Source: Paenibacillus baekrokdamisoli (GTDB lineage: Bacteria > Bacillota > Bacilli > Paenibacillales > Paenibacillaceae). From it: a DNA stretch of 64,000 bases. The position numbers were made by a program, and so were the translations under genes. The stretch spans positions 1,984,001 to 2,048,000 of the forward strand of contig NZ_AP019308.1 of assembly GCF_003945345.1 (NCBI RefSeq). The letters are read 5' to 3'. The notes under the pieces were generated by a model. The model made no database searches and was not told the origin of the DNA. It was given only the letters and a program-made list of their open reading frames with translations. This document shows positions 42,514 to 50,767 of this stretch, one piece after another. Position 1 is the first letter of the stretch; the number at the start of each line of letters is the position of its first letter.

Positions 42514-42984
42514 TTATATGTAGTTATATGTTCGTTCCGCTAATAACTTCAATTGTTTATTTCTATGATTCAAAAAGCTCCGCATATATCTCTTTAAAAT
42601 GAAAACCTCTACGAAACGACCCACAAAGCCATACGGCGCTTCAAAGATTAACTCATCCTTCATTAAAGTCGTGGAGTGATTCACAGCGGTGAACGTATGA
42701 CTATGTCTCAGAGTCTTGAAGGCTCCTGAAACCATTTGATCAACGAATATGAAAGGTCGGTGGAATTCAACAATCTTAGAACGAAGTTGTTGTCTAATTA
42801 GAAAATGGGTAGCTTCGAATGTGACGTGTTCGCCATCTTCAATCATACCTGTCGTTCTTCCCGCAATCGCGCGTTCTTTAGTAAACTTCCAGACGGTCTG
42901 CATATGAATATCGATATTTCTCGCTAGATCGAAACAGCATTCAAGGGGGACTTTAATTTCTATTTCAGTTTGCAGCATAATCAA
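42514..42984 (-). CDS. SRPBCC (START-like) family protein
   Basis: About 157 residues from a TTG at 42984, nine bases after AAAGGAG; an ATG two codons on is possible. The sequence follows the SRPBCC ligand-binding fold: TEIEIKVPLECCFDLARNIDIH at the N-terminus, GEHVTFEATHF, LRSKIVEFHRPFIFVDQMVSGAF and a C-terminal helix VGRFVEVFILKRYMRSFLNHRN. These proteins bind hydrophobic ligands; the ligand is unknown here. It is cytoplasmic. Confidence 0.8.
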   Translation of the reverse strand: MIMLQTEIEIKVPLECCFDLARNIDIHMQTVWKFTKERAIAGRTTGMIEDGEHVTFEATHFLIRQQLRSKIVEFHRPFIFVDQMVSGAFKTLRHSHTFTAVNHSTTLMKDELIFEAPYGFVGRFVEVFILKRYMRSFLNHRNKQLKLLAERTYNYI

Positions 42985-43103
42985 GCAGCTCGCTCCTTTT
43001 ACTGAGATAGAGTAACGCAACGAATGATTGTCTTACTCTAAAGCGCGGCTAGCATCAGACTGACCTTGCAGCTGATGCTCTCTCTTTGCTTATAAGTGCT
43101 GTG

Positions 43104-44675
43104 CTAGACATTCTGCTGACTAATGCTACCATCAGGCTCAAAGGTCAGCATCTTCGTCGCTATTTTATCAATGAAGAATCTGTCATGACTAACCGTAACA
43201 ACGGCTCCTGGAAAATGAATCAAGGCCTGCTCCATGACTTGAATGCTTGTCAGGTCAAGATGGTTCGTCGGCTCGTCCAATATGATGACAGAGGCACCGG
43301 AGAGAAGGCATTTGGCCAATGCGACACGTGCCTGCTGCCCGCCAGACAAGTTACCAATGACCTTTTGCAGGTCGTTCTCCGAGAACTGCAGCATGGATAA
43401 GAACTTGTTCACTTTCTTACGCGGCGCATTCTGACCCAGTCCATAGATGTTGACCGCATGACTAACCGTATCCTTAAGGTCCAGCTCCTCCCACATCCGG
43501 TTGAAGTAGGCGTAGCTGACACCTTTTTCCCATCGGACCTTACCAGAATCAGGCTGCTCCTGACCCGTAAGAACTTTGATCATCGTGGATTTACCACTTC
43601 CGTTAGGACCAACGATAGCAATACGATCTTCTTTTTGAATATCAAAGACCACATTTTGGAATATGGTCCGGTCTTCATATTGTTTGCCGATCCCTTCCAC
43701 TTGACAGAGATTATCAGGGAATCGCAGATTCTCATAAATATCAGTAATCAGCACATTCACCGGATTAGGCTCTACCCGCTTCTTCATATCAGCCAGCTTG
43801 CGTGATAATCGATCCTTGGAGGATTTCTTTTGCGCACGATTATCAATCGTCTCCGCCTCCATGATCAAGAGTTCCTCTTCCCATTCGAACTGACGATCCA
43901 ACACTTTCTTGCGCAGCTTCTTTTTCTGAATATAATCGGAATAATTGCCCTCGTACTCTTGAAAATGATAGTTCTCGATCTCAATTGTCTTCGTCACGAC
44001 CCGGTCAATGAACTGCCGATCATGGGAGACTAGAATCATCGCGCCGTTGAACCGGTGCAGCCATTGCTCCAGCCATACCATACCTTCCATGTCCAAATAG
44101 TTCGTCGGCTCATCGAGGAGAACCAAATCGGGCTGTTCAATAAGCATTTTGGCCAGTGCAGCACGGTTCCGCCAGCCACCCGATAATTCATCAATCGGCT
44201 GATTGCGCGACCGGTCATTGAAGCCAAGCTTCGTTAGCACAGTATCCATCTCCACCGATACCTGCCAACCATCCTGAAGCTCCATTTGCTCAAAAAGCTC
44301 CGCCTGCCGCTCCAGCAATTGGTTCATTTCATTATCATCAGCCACTTGGCCAAGCTTCTCTCCTATTTCCTTCAATTCACGTTCCATAAGCCAGATATGC
44401 TCATAGCACATTTCCAGTTCCTGCTGAACAGAATTGCTTCCGCTAAGCTCAGAGAATTGGGAGAAATAACTGACTTTAATCTTAGGATCAACCTCTACCT
44501 TACCAGCCGTCGGCTCTTCCTTACCCAGAATCAGCTTGAATACGGTCGATTTGCCCGCACCATTACGACCGATTAGGCCTATACGCTCACCCTTGCTAAT
44601 CTTAAAATAAATATCTCGAAAAATTAGCGAATCCTCATATTTCTTCGTCACATTCTCCAAACGAATAATGCTCAC
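43104..44675 (-). CDS. ABC-F family ATPase
   Basis: About 523 residues. The start GTG at 44675 (VSIIRLENVTKKYED) lies after GAGGGG. It contains two ABC ATPase domains with no membrane part: Walker A GLIGRNGAGKST near 35, signature LSGGWRNRAALAK, Walker B LVLLDEPTNYLD; then VGPNGSGKST, LSGGQQARVALAK and IILDEPTNHLD. A charged inter-domain linker of about 80 residues (KKKLRKKVLDRQFEWEEELLIMEAE) should reach into the ribosomal E site. ABC-F proteins either protect ribosomes from antibiotics or act as translation factors; which applies here cannot be told by eye. Confidence 0.9.
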   Translation of the reverse strand: MSIIRLENVTKKYEDSLIFRDIYFKISKGERIGLIGRNGAGKSTVFKLILGKEEPTAGKVEVDPKIKVSYFSQFSELSGSNSVQQELEMCYEHIWLMERELKEIGEKLGQVADDNEMNQLLERQAELFEQMELQDGWQVSVEMDTVLTKLGFNDRSRNQPIDELSGGWRNRAALAKMLIEQPDLVLLDEPTNYLDMEGMVWLEQWLHRFNGAMILVSHDRQFIDRVVTKTIEIENYHFQEYEGNYSDYIQKKKLRKKVLDRQFEWEEELLIMEAETIDNRAQKKSSKDRLSRKLADMKKRVEPNPVNVLITDIYENLRFPDNLCQVEGIGKQYEDRTIFQNVVFDIQKEDRIAIVGPNGSGKSTMIKVLTGQEQPDSGKVRWEKGVSYAYFNRMWEELDLKDTVSHAVNIYGLGQNAPRKKVNKFLSMLQFSENDLQKVIGNLSGGQQARVALAKCLLSGASVIILDEPTNHLDLTSIQVMEQALIHFPGAVVTVSHDRFFIDKIATKMLTFEPDGSISQQNV

Positions 44676-44970
44676 TTCTACGCCAGCCCCTCTTATTAAC
44701 ACGGTCTATTCATCTAGAAAAACCAGTTAGTATCCCATTTACTTGTCCATTTCTTGCTCCTACAACAATACTCGATTTGAGAGGTTCGAGCAATGCGCGG
44801 CGGGGTGTTTAAGGTGTTCTACACTAAACATGTGGCTGAAAGTAGTTACATAGCGCAAAAGTTTATCTATGAATGATTGTCTGTATATTTTACATAAAAT
44901 TTGTAAATATTACGTTGAGTATGGCTTGGAATCTGTAACATACCAATAACAAGAAAGTTTGGTGATCACG

Positions 44971-45222
44971 ATGAGAGAAGGTATACATCCTACTTTTCAC
45001 CCCGTCATATTTGTTGATTCCAGTAGTGGTTTCAAATTTCTAAGCGGTTCAACTAGATCCTCAAACGAAAAGATGGAATGGGAAGATGGCAACAGCTATC
45101 CTGTCATTCGGGTAGAAACCAGCTCGGCCTCACATCCCTTTTATACAGGCAAACAGCGTACTGTGGAGATCGGAGGACGGGTCAGCCGCTTTCAGAAACG
45201 TCTGGATTCCAAACAGCCCTAA
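44971..45222 (+). CDS. rpmE2: Ribosomal protein L31, type B
   Basis: About 83 residues from the ATG at 44971 ([28 protein letters not shown]). It follows the L31 pattern, but the four zinc-binding Cys residues of type A are absent, making it the B form used under zinc limitation. TGGTGATC lies upstream. Such genes are usually Zur-repressed; AAATATTACGTT at 44905-44920 is a weak partial match to a Zur site, not enough to call. Confidence 0.93.
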   Translation: MREGIHPTFHPVIFVDSSSGFKFLSGSTRSSNEKMEWEDGNSYPVIRVETSSASHPFYTGKQRTVEIGGRVSRFQKRLDSKQP

Positions 45223-45250
45223 CATTGGAGTTCGCTATTGCTCGATAATA

Positions 45251-45303
45251 TCAAACAGCAAGCAGCTAGGCACCGTTAGAGGGAGCAGCTGCTTGCTGTT
45301 TGT
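45251..45303 (+). terminator. Terminator after rpmE2
   Basis: AAACAGCAAGCAGCT and AGCTGCTTGCTGTTT form a long perfect stem followed by a T-rich stretch; it may also serve the convergent LysR gene. Confidence 0.78.
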
Positions 45304-45324
45304 TTTAACCTGGGCATTCGTTTT

Positions 45325-46221
45325 CTATTCAACCGTTCGAAAGCTATCAATGAAATGCTGTGCACTCTTAGGAAGGTATCGATCCTTCAACCACAGAATA
45401 CCAACCTCGGATTGAAAGTCAGCATCTTCAATATTCAGCATCTTCACAATCGTCGTTGGAAAAGAAGCGATGACTGATTTGGGGAACACAGTAACACCTA
45501 TCCCCTCTGCAATCAGTGCCATAATTATGGCAACGCTGGAGCATTCACAGATGATATTCGGCTCGAAGCCTTGACGTCTGTACTCATTAACGACCTGCTC
45601 GTGCATACGAGTCGTATGATCCGTTTTCAATGTTAAGAATGGGAACTGGGCTAGCTCTCGCATTGAGATGGTTTGATCTCCTGTATAGGGGGTCCAATCG
45701 CTTGGCATTACGGCTACGAATGGATCTGAAGGCAGCGGAAGAATCGAGTATTGTGCCGGATACTCCAGCGCCTCGAATGGCAATCTGGCAAGTACCAGAT
45801 CGAGCGTTCTCTTCTCTAGCTGCTCACCCAGCTGGAAGTGATCTCCCTCTAGGATTTTGAAAGTCACTCTTGGGAACCTTTCCCTGTACTGCTTGATTTG
45901 CTTGGGCAGCAGTGAAATACAGGAGACAACGGCGCCTATTGAAAGGACACCTCGCACCCCTTCTTCTCGCTCTTTGACTTCTTTGATCGTTTCATTAAAT
46001 TGAAGCAGGAGCAGTTCGGCCTTTTGCTTCAGCAGCTCTCCTGCATCTGTTAATTTCAACCGTTTACCATTGCGATCAAAAAGTAACACACCGAGCTCCT
46101 CTTCCATAAGCTTAAGCTGACGACTTAGAGGCGGCTGCTCCATATTAAGCAGCTTGGCTGCTCTTGTGACCTGCCCTTCCTCGGCAATGGTTATAAAATA
46201 TTTTAGCTGTCGCATATCCAT
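45325..46221 (-). CDS. LysR-type transcriptional regulator, divergent from ilvE
   Basis: A 298-residue LTTR. The N-terminal HTH (MRQLKYFITIAEEGQVTRAAKLLNMEQPPLSRQLKLMEEELG) is followed by the linker helix and a periplasmic-binding-like co-inducer domain (LSIGAVVSCISLLPKQIKQY and later ECSSVAIIMALIAEGIGVTVFPK). It is divergent from the branched-chain aminotransferase gene with 125 bases between, so it probably controls that gene. The co-inducer is unknown. Confidence 0.9.
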   Translation of the reverse strand: MDMRQLKYFITIAEEGQVTRAAKLLNMEQPPLSRQLKLMEEELGVLLFDRNGKRLKLTDAGELLKQKAELLLLQFNETIKEVKEREEGVRGVLSIGAVVSCISLLPKQIKQYRERFPRVTFKILEGDHFQLGEQLEKRTLDLVLARLPFEALEYPAQYSILPLPSDPFVAVMPSDWTPYTGDQTISMRELAQFPFLTLKTDHTTRMHEQVVNEYRRQGFEPNIICECSSVAIIMALIAEGIGVTVFPKSVIASFPTTIVKMLNIEDADFQSEVGILWLKDRYLPKSAQHFIDSFRTVE

Positions 46222-46240
46222 GAACGCTCACCTCATCTAT

Positions 46241-46255
46241 ATACCTTTAAGGTAT
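46241..46255. promoter_or_regulatory. Candidate LysR-type operator
   Basis: ATACCTTTAAGGTAT is a 15-base palindrome fitting the T-N11-A LTTR box. It lies in the divergent lysR/ilvE intergenic region, 20 bases from the regulator start. Confidence 0.5.
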
Positions 46256-46346
46256 GATGATTAAATAAAATAGATATTTTAAATATAATCGATAACGTGA
46301 TAGCATTCAATTAACAATAACGATTCGATTACAGGAGATGGCTAAT

Positions 46347-47435
46347 ATGACTCAAGCATTGGATATCCAGCATACGCTTACCAAGAAGATTAAACCGGAT
46401 GAGGACAAGCTCGGTTTCGGCATTCATTTTACCGATCATATGTTTATTCTGGATTACACGGCGGACAAAGGCTGGCATCAGCCTCGCATCATTCCTTACC
46501 AACCCATTGTACTGGACCCGGCTGCAAAAGTATTCCATTATGGTCAAACGGTCTTCGAGGGGCTCAAAGCTTACAAAACCGAGGATGGTCGAATTCTTCT
46601 CTTCAGACCCGAGCAAAACTTACAGCGCTTGAACCGTTCAAATGAGCGTTTGAGTATCCCTTATCTGGACGAAGAGCTTGCACTCGATGCACTTAAGCAG
46701 TTAATTGTTGTCGATCAGGATTGGATTCCATCCAAGGCCGGAACTTCTCTGTATATTCGTCCTTTCATTATCGCTACTGAAGCTCTCTTGGGTGTTGCTC
46801 CATCCACTCGTTATCAGTTCATGATCATCATGTCGCCAGTCGGTCCTTATTACTCCGAGGGTGTGAACCCAGTTAAGATCTTTGTGGAATCTCAATACGT
46901 TCGCGCAGTGAACGGTGGAGTCGGTGAAGCAAAGACGGCTGGCAATTATGCAGCGGGCTTGAAAGCACAAGAAGGGGCTACAGATAAAGGCTACTCTCAA
47001 GTGCTGTGGCTAGACGGCGTTCATCGCAAATATATCGAGGAAGTCGGCAGCATGAACGTATTCTTCAAAATCAATGGAACGGTTCACACACCCGCACTAA
47101 ATGGCAGCATCCTTGATGGTATTACCCGCAAATCCATCATTCAGCTTCTCAAGCATTGGAATATTCCTGTTGTAGAACGGACGATTTCCATAGAGGAGTT
47201 GTACGAGCATCACGCAAAAGGGGAGCTTGAGGAAGCCTTCGGCACAGGTACTGCAGCTGTAATTTCTCCTATTGGGGAGCTAAACTGGCAGGATCAGAAA
47301 ATCTCCCTCAATGGCGGCCAGACAGGTGAACTTTCAACAAAGCTGTACCAGACCTTAACCGGCATTCAGAATGGCATACTTCCAGATCCCTTCAACTGGA
47401 TGGTTGAAGCTACTGCGATCTCCTCACACTCTTAA
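46347..47435 (+). CDS. ilvE: Branched-chain amino acid aminotransferase
   Basis: About 362 residues from the ATG at 46347, eight bases after AGGAG; an ATG three codons earlier overlaps the site. This is a fold-type IV PLP enzyme: HYGQTVFEGLKAYKTEDGRILLFRPEQNLQRLNRS near 65-100, YIRPFIIATEALLGVAP near 140, KTAGNYAAGLKAQ near 195 with the PLP-binding Lys, LDG...YIEEVGSMNVFF near 222-240, and AFGTGTAAVISPIG near 310. It moves the amino group in Leu, Ile and Val metabolism in the cytoplasm. Confidence 0.94.
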   Translation: MTQALDIQHTLTKKIKPDEDKLGFGIHFTDHMFILDYTADKGWHQPRIIPYQPIVLDPAAKVFHYGQTVFEGLKAYKTEDGRILLFRPEQNLQRLNRSNERLSIPYLDEELALDALKQLIVVDQDWIPSKAGTSLYIRPFIIATEALLGVAPSTRYQFMIIMSPVGPYYSEGVNPVKIFVESQYVRAVNGGVGEAKTAGNYAAGLKAQEGATDKGYSQVLWLDGVHRKYIEEVGSMNVFFKINGTVHTPALNGSILDGITRKSIIQLLKHWNIPVVERTISIEELYEHHAKGELEEAFGTGTAAVISPIGELNWQDQKISLNGGQTGELSTKLYQTLTGIQNGILPDPFNWMVEATAISSHS

Positions 47436-47477
47436 ATTCTCTGAATCTGTTCACGATCTGTTTCTGACAAATAGGAA

Positions 47478-47521
47478 TGACAAAAAGCAGCTGGGCCCGA
47501 GGGTTCAACTGCTTTTTGCTT
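47478..47521 (+). terminator. Terminator after ilvE
   Basis: CAAAAAGCAG and CTGCTTTTTG form a stem with an internal GC-rich loop, followed by a short T-rich tail. Confidence 0.65.
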
Positions 47522-47644
47522 CGATCATCTCGTAAATCTGCACTAAGCTGCTTTGTGACTCGTTTTGTTAAATGAAGTGAAAACTATTCGCCGAAAAAGA
47601 ACAATTGTTTAGTGACAAATAAATCAATGACAAGGAGTGTTTTT

Positions 47645-47881
47645 CTGAAATATATCGAATTTGGAATAGGAAACATGTGGATAGTTAGAACTGAAACAGA
47701 ATTAGCTGATGGAACTGAGTTTGAGGAAAAAGGAATAGTTCGGCCTGTAAAGTTCCATTCATTTTATATAAGGATTTGGATAAGAAAGACTGTATTGATA
47801 TTTGATTTCAGAGAAGGCTTTAAAAAAACAAAAAAGAGTCGAAATACGTTTAAAATCATATTAGGAATTATTAGTCATTAA
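47645..47881 (+). CDS. DUF3977 family protein, possible CTG start
   Basis: About 79 residues reading KYIEFGIGNMWIVRTETELAD, then KGIVRPVKFHSFYIRIWIRK and DFREGFKKTKKSRNTFK. This matches the small DUF3977 family, whose members start at the residue before KYIEFGIGN. Here that codon is CTG at 47645, six bases after AAGGAG. The nearest in-frame ATG (47628) overlaps the binding site itself. So either CTG is used or the start codon has mutated and the gene is poorly expressed. Function unknown. Confidence 0.65.
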   Translation: MKYIEFGIGNMWIVRTETELADGTEFEEKGIVRPVKFHSFYIRIWIRKTVLIFDFREGFKKTKKSRNTFKIILGIISH

Positions 47882-48253
47882 AAACAACAATTTTTGAGAA
47901 AAAGTCATCCATAAAGAAAGACCGCTGAGAAAGAGCCGTTTTGAAGAGCTATTGTCCCCTTCTTGTTCTAAATTAGTTTCATAAAATGAATCTGGAGTCG
48001 CTTTTTGAATGACTATCTCCCCGACTTCGGGACGAATTAAAGGATTGCTTTCCCACCCTGCCGATCCATATTCCAAAGGGTTCCCTGGTCTGGCGTTTTG
48101 TTGGACATAGACGATTGGCGTTGCAGAGCAACGGGCTCTTTCAATCAGCAATCCTATGTTTCGCAACAACTGGTCAGCCTTGTATACAGGATCAGATTCA
48201 AGAAACATTCCCACCTGAATTTCAATTACCATTAAAGTGCCATTAGTTTCCAT
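47861..48253 (-). pseudogene. Isochorismatase-family hydrolase, truncated
   Basis: From the ATG at 48253 the protein reads LMVIEIQVGMFLESDPVYKADQLLRNIGLLIERAR, IVYVQQNARPGNPLEYGSAGWE and EIVIQKATPDSFYETNLEQE, the N-terminal two thirds of a cysteine hydrolase of the isochorismatase family. The conserved segment with the catalytic Cys is missing and the end (SKRLFLSGLSLWMTFSQ) is out of register. The 3' end overlaps the DUF3977 gene by a few codons. Confidence 0.75.
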
Positions 48254-48556
48254 AATTATTGTCTGAGGACAATAACATATATCCATTGAGACCCGCAATC
48301 TATGCGGGTTTTTCTATATATGAATACAAGTTCTTGTCCAATCCGAAAGACAAAAACTTGTATCCTTTGCCGATTTTGACAATTACATATTCCTTTGCCG
48401 AGCCATCGATACACATCAAACTTTTACACCAGGATCGCCAATGGATCTGGATAGTTTGGGGAGTAGAATCAGGCGGGTTTTTATATTTAGATAATGGGAA
48501 AAGGCTATGGATATTTAGCTTTTAATCATCCTCCTTCACTCGCTGCTTATTTCCTA

Positions 48557-49447
48557 TCAGCTAGCTGCTTCTACGTTTAAGCTTGCTACATTCTTGCTTC
48601 CTTCCCAATTCACAAGAAAAATCCCGACGCATATGAATGCGCCTCCTACTCCCACATACCATTGTATCTGCTCGCCAAGCAGCACCCAGCTAGAAAGCAC
48701 ACCGAATAGCGGCACAAGGAAAAGGAAAGCACTTGTCTTGGCGGGATCCCCATTGCGAAGCAGATAGAACCAGACGGAAAACTGAACGATTGAGCTCATG
48801 ATTACCAACCACAGCAGAATCATCACTGACGTCCCTGAAAAGATGAAATAGGGATGCTCCGAAATGGCGCTTAATATGAACAGCACTACTCCCCCGGCAA
48901 TCATTTGGTAAGCAGCAAGAACAGTCATGTCAAAAGTAGACCCCCACCGCTTCACAAGCAAAGTAGCTGAGGCGAAGCTTACTGCTCCTGCGAAGCTAAT
49001 GAAGGTACCCGTCTGGATCCCCATGTGGAGACCGAAGGTGAACACAACTCCGATAAAGCCGACAGCCACTCCCAGCCATTGACGTTTGCGATAAACCGCT
49101 CCGGTGAGCAATGTCCCAAGTACAATAACCAACAGCGGATTCGTGCAGGTGATAATGGAAGATTCACCGGATGTGATCCAGTTCATACTGTAGTAAGCGC
49201 AGCCCATTACACCAGCGGACTGGAATAGACCGACCACTGCCGCTTGCAGCCACTGCTTCCGACCAACTGGACGTGAACGAGGTTTCTTAGAAACGATAAT
49301 TGCTAAGATGACGCCAGCTAGTACGAAACGGATACCCATTAGGAAGAATGGCGGTGCATAAGAAAGGCCTATTTTCCCGACTGGAAAGGCAAGGCCCATC
49401 ACCAATGTCGTTAGTAGGACAAGACCGATATACTTCCCTTTATTCAT
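48557..49447 (-). CDS. EamA/DMT-family transporter
   Basis: A 296-residue protein with ten predicted membrane helices in two EamA repeats (GKIGLSYAPPFFLMGIRFVLAGVILA at the start, SAFLFLVPLFGVLSSWVLLGEQIQWYVGVGGAFICVGIFLVN at the end). It is likely an exporter of amino acids or other metabolites. It is divergent from a LysR regulator with 183 bases between, a layout typical of regulated exporters. It has no riboswitch, unlike the EamA gene at 22.4 kb. Confidence 0.88.
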   Translation of the reverse strand: MNKGKYIGLVLLTTLVMGLAFPVGKIGLSYAPPFFLMGIRFVLAGVILAIIVSKKPRSRPVGRKQWLQAAVVGLFQSAGVMGCAYYSMNWITSGESSIITCTNPLLVIVLGTLLTGAVYRKRQWLGVAVGFIGVVFTFGLHMGIQTGTFISFAGAVSFASATLLVKRWGSTFDMTVLAAYQMIAGGVVLFILSAISEHPYFIFSGTSVMILLWLVIMSSIVQFSVWFYLLRNGDPAKTSAFLFLVPLFGVLSSWVLLGEQIQWYVGVGGAFICVGIFLVNWEGSKNVASLNVEAAS

Positions 49448-49630
49448 GCTGATTACCTCCGCAAATAAGTCATAACTTAATTGTAACGAGATGCAGGAAT
49501 TATGTATAATGATTGTTAAAGATATAAGTCATCATTAATTGTGATAGCCAAATCAAGTTGAATTAGATTGTGAATTAGGCTACAAGTAAAGTAACACTGT
49601 AATTTAAAGGCTTTTGAGGGAGCGATACTA

Positions 49631-50482
49631 ATGGAAAGTGCAGATCTACGTATATTTCGAACGGTTGCTCGGGAGGGTTCCATTACAAAAGCAGCCTTGC
49701 AGCTAGGTTATGTTCAATCCAATGTGACCGCACGTGTTCAGCAGCTGGAATCTGAGCTCGGAACGGTGCTTTTCTATCGACACAACCGGGGTATGACGCT
49801 ATCTTCGAGCGGCAAAGCCCTTCTTGCTTATGCAGACAAAATCGTTGGTCTTTTGGATGAGGCGACCAAAGCTCTCTCCTCCTTAAGCGAGCCAAGCGGT
49901 CCGCTCATAATTGGCTCAACACAGACTGCCGCAGCCGTTCGCTTGCCAAAGCTCCTTGCTTCCTATTATGAGCAGAATCCCCGTGTACAGCTCTCATTAA
50001 CGACGGGTCATTCGGAATTTCTTATGGAGAACGTGCTTCAATATGTAATGGACGGGGCATTCATCGGATGTAAGTGTACGCATCCCGACCTACAGTCCAT
50101 ACCAGCTTTTCAGGAGGAGCTTGTCATCGTATCTGCACCAACGATTGCAACTCTGGAGATGGCGCTTAAGAGGCCCATTCTCGTATTCAGCTCGGGGTGC
50201 TCGTATCGGGATGTGTTGAATCAATGGTTATCAACCACTGGTCTGACACAGCCAACGATTATGGAATTCGGGACGCTAGAAGCCATTCTAGGTGGCGTAA
50301 CCGCAGGGCTCGGCATATCGCTAATGCCCAGATCCATCGTTAACAAAGCTGAGCTAGAGGGTACGATCCGGACTCATTCCATCCCTGCCCCCTATACACA
50401 CATGACAACGGAATTTATTACCCGTAAAGACTCCTTTATTAGCAGTGCTTTACAAGCATTAATGACAATGATTACAGAGTAG
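49631..50482 (+). CDS. LysR-type transcriptional regulator
   Basis: A 283-residue LTTR: HTH at residues 3-60 (DLRIFRTVAREGSITKAALQLGYVQSNVTARVQQLESELG), then SGPLIIGSTQTAAAVRLPKLLASYYEQNP and a late GTLEAILGGVTAGLGISLMPRSIV. AGGGAG lies 11 bases upstream. It probably regulates the divergent EamA transporter; the ligand is unknown. Confidence 0.9.
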   Translation: MESADLRIFRTVAREGSITKAALQLGYVQSNVTARVQQLESELGTVLFYRHNRGMTLSSSGKALLAYADKIVGLLDEATKALSSLSEPSGPLIIGSTQTAAAVRLPKLLASYYEQNPRVQLSLTTGHSEFLMENVLQYVMDGAFIGCKCTHPDLQSIPAFQEELVIVSAPTIATLEMALKRPILVFSSGCSYRDVLNQWLSTTGLTQPTIMEFGTLEAILGGVTAGLGISLMPRSIVNKAELEGTIRTHSIPAPYTHMTTEFITRKDSFISSALQALMTMITE

Positions 50483-50530
50483 TCGCAGCAGCCCCATACG
50501 TCTACTACATCCTTGCAGTAAGAAAGCCTG

Positions 50531-50559
50531 TTGCCATTTCACACTAAAGCACTTATAAT
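50531..50559 (+). promoter_or_regulatory. Promoter of the histidine leader and hisS
   Basis: TTGCCA at 50531-50536 and TATAAT at 50554-50559 with a 17-base spacer make a strong vegetative promoter. Transcription should start near 50566, about 25 bases before the leader ATG. Confidence 0.75.
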
Positions 50560-50591
50560 CGTTCTAATCTACTTAAAGGAGTTCGATCATC

Positions 50592-50639
50592 ATGTACAAC
50601 AACCTGCTGAATCAACTTCATCATCACAAACAGCGTTAG
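50592..50639 (+). CDS. Histidine leader peptide
   Basis: A 15-residue peptide MYNNLLNQLHHHKQR encoded from the ATG at 50592 to a TAG at 50637-50639, with AAAGGAG ten bases upstream. Three His codons in a row (CAT CAT CAC, 50619-50627) lie just before the first attenuator segment GCGTTAGC, which overlaps the last codons. This is the classic layout of a leader peptide that senses charged tRNA-His. It precedes a histidyl-tRNA synthetase gene. Confidence 0.78.
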   Translation: MYNNLLNQLHHHKQR

Positions 50640-50737
50640 CACACACTTGATACATTCAAGGTGGGCTAACGCTTCTCGCGTTGGCCTACCTGCGGCATAT
50701 GAAACGCGCAGGACCACATAGGTCTGGCGCGTTTTTT
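50633..50737 (+). promoter_or_regulatory. Histidine attenuator of hisS
   Basis: Segment 1 GCGTTAGC (50633-50640) pairs with segment 2 GCTAACGC (50665-50672). Segment 2, extended as GGCTAACGC, can instead pair with segment 3 GCGTTGGCC (50678-50686, one wobble). CCTGCG (50689-50694) can pair with CGCAGG (50707-50712), which is the 5' side of the terminator. The terminator is AACGCGC-AGGACC with GGTCTGGCGCGTT and a T6 run ending near 50737. The alternating pairings fit the Salmonella his-type scheme: a stall on the His codons blocks segment 1 and finally prevents termination. Confidence 0.7.
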
Positions 50738-50767
50738 GTTTTCACAAATTTGAAAGGAATGATAAAA

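Noticed and set aside
48259..48525. Plus-strand ORF of 88 codons near the isochorismatase remnant.
   Set aside because: It has no family pattern, no ribosome binding site and overlaps the pseudogene start.
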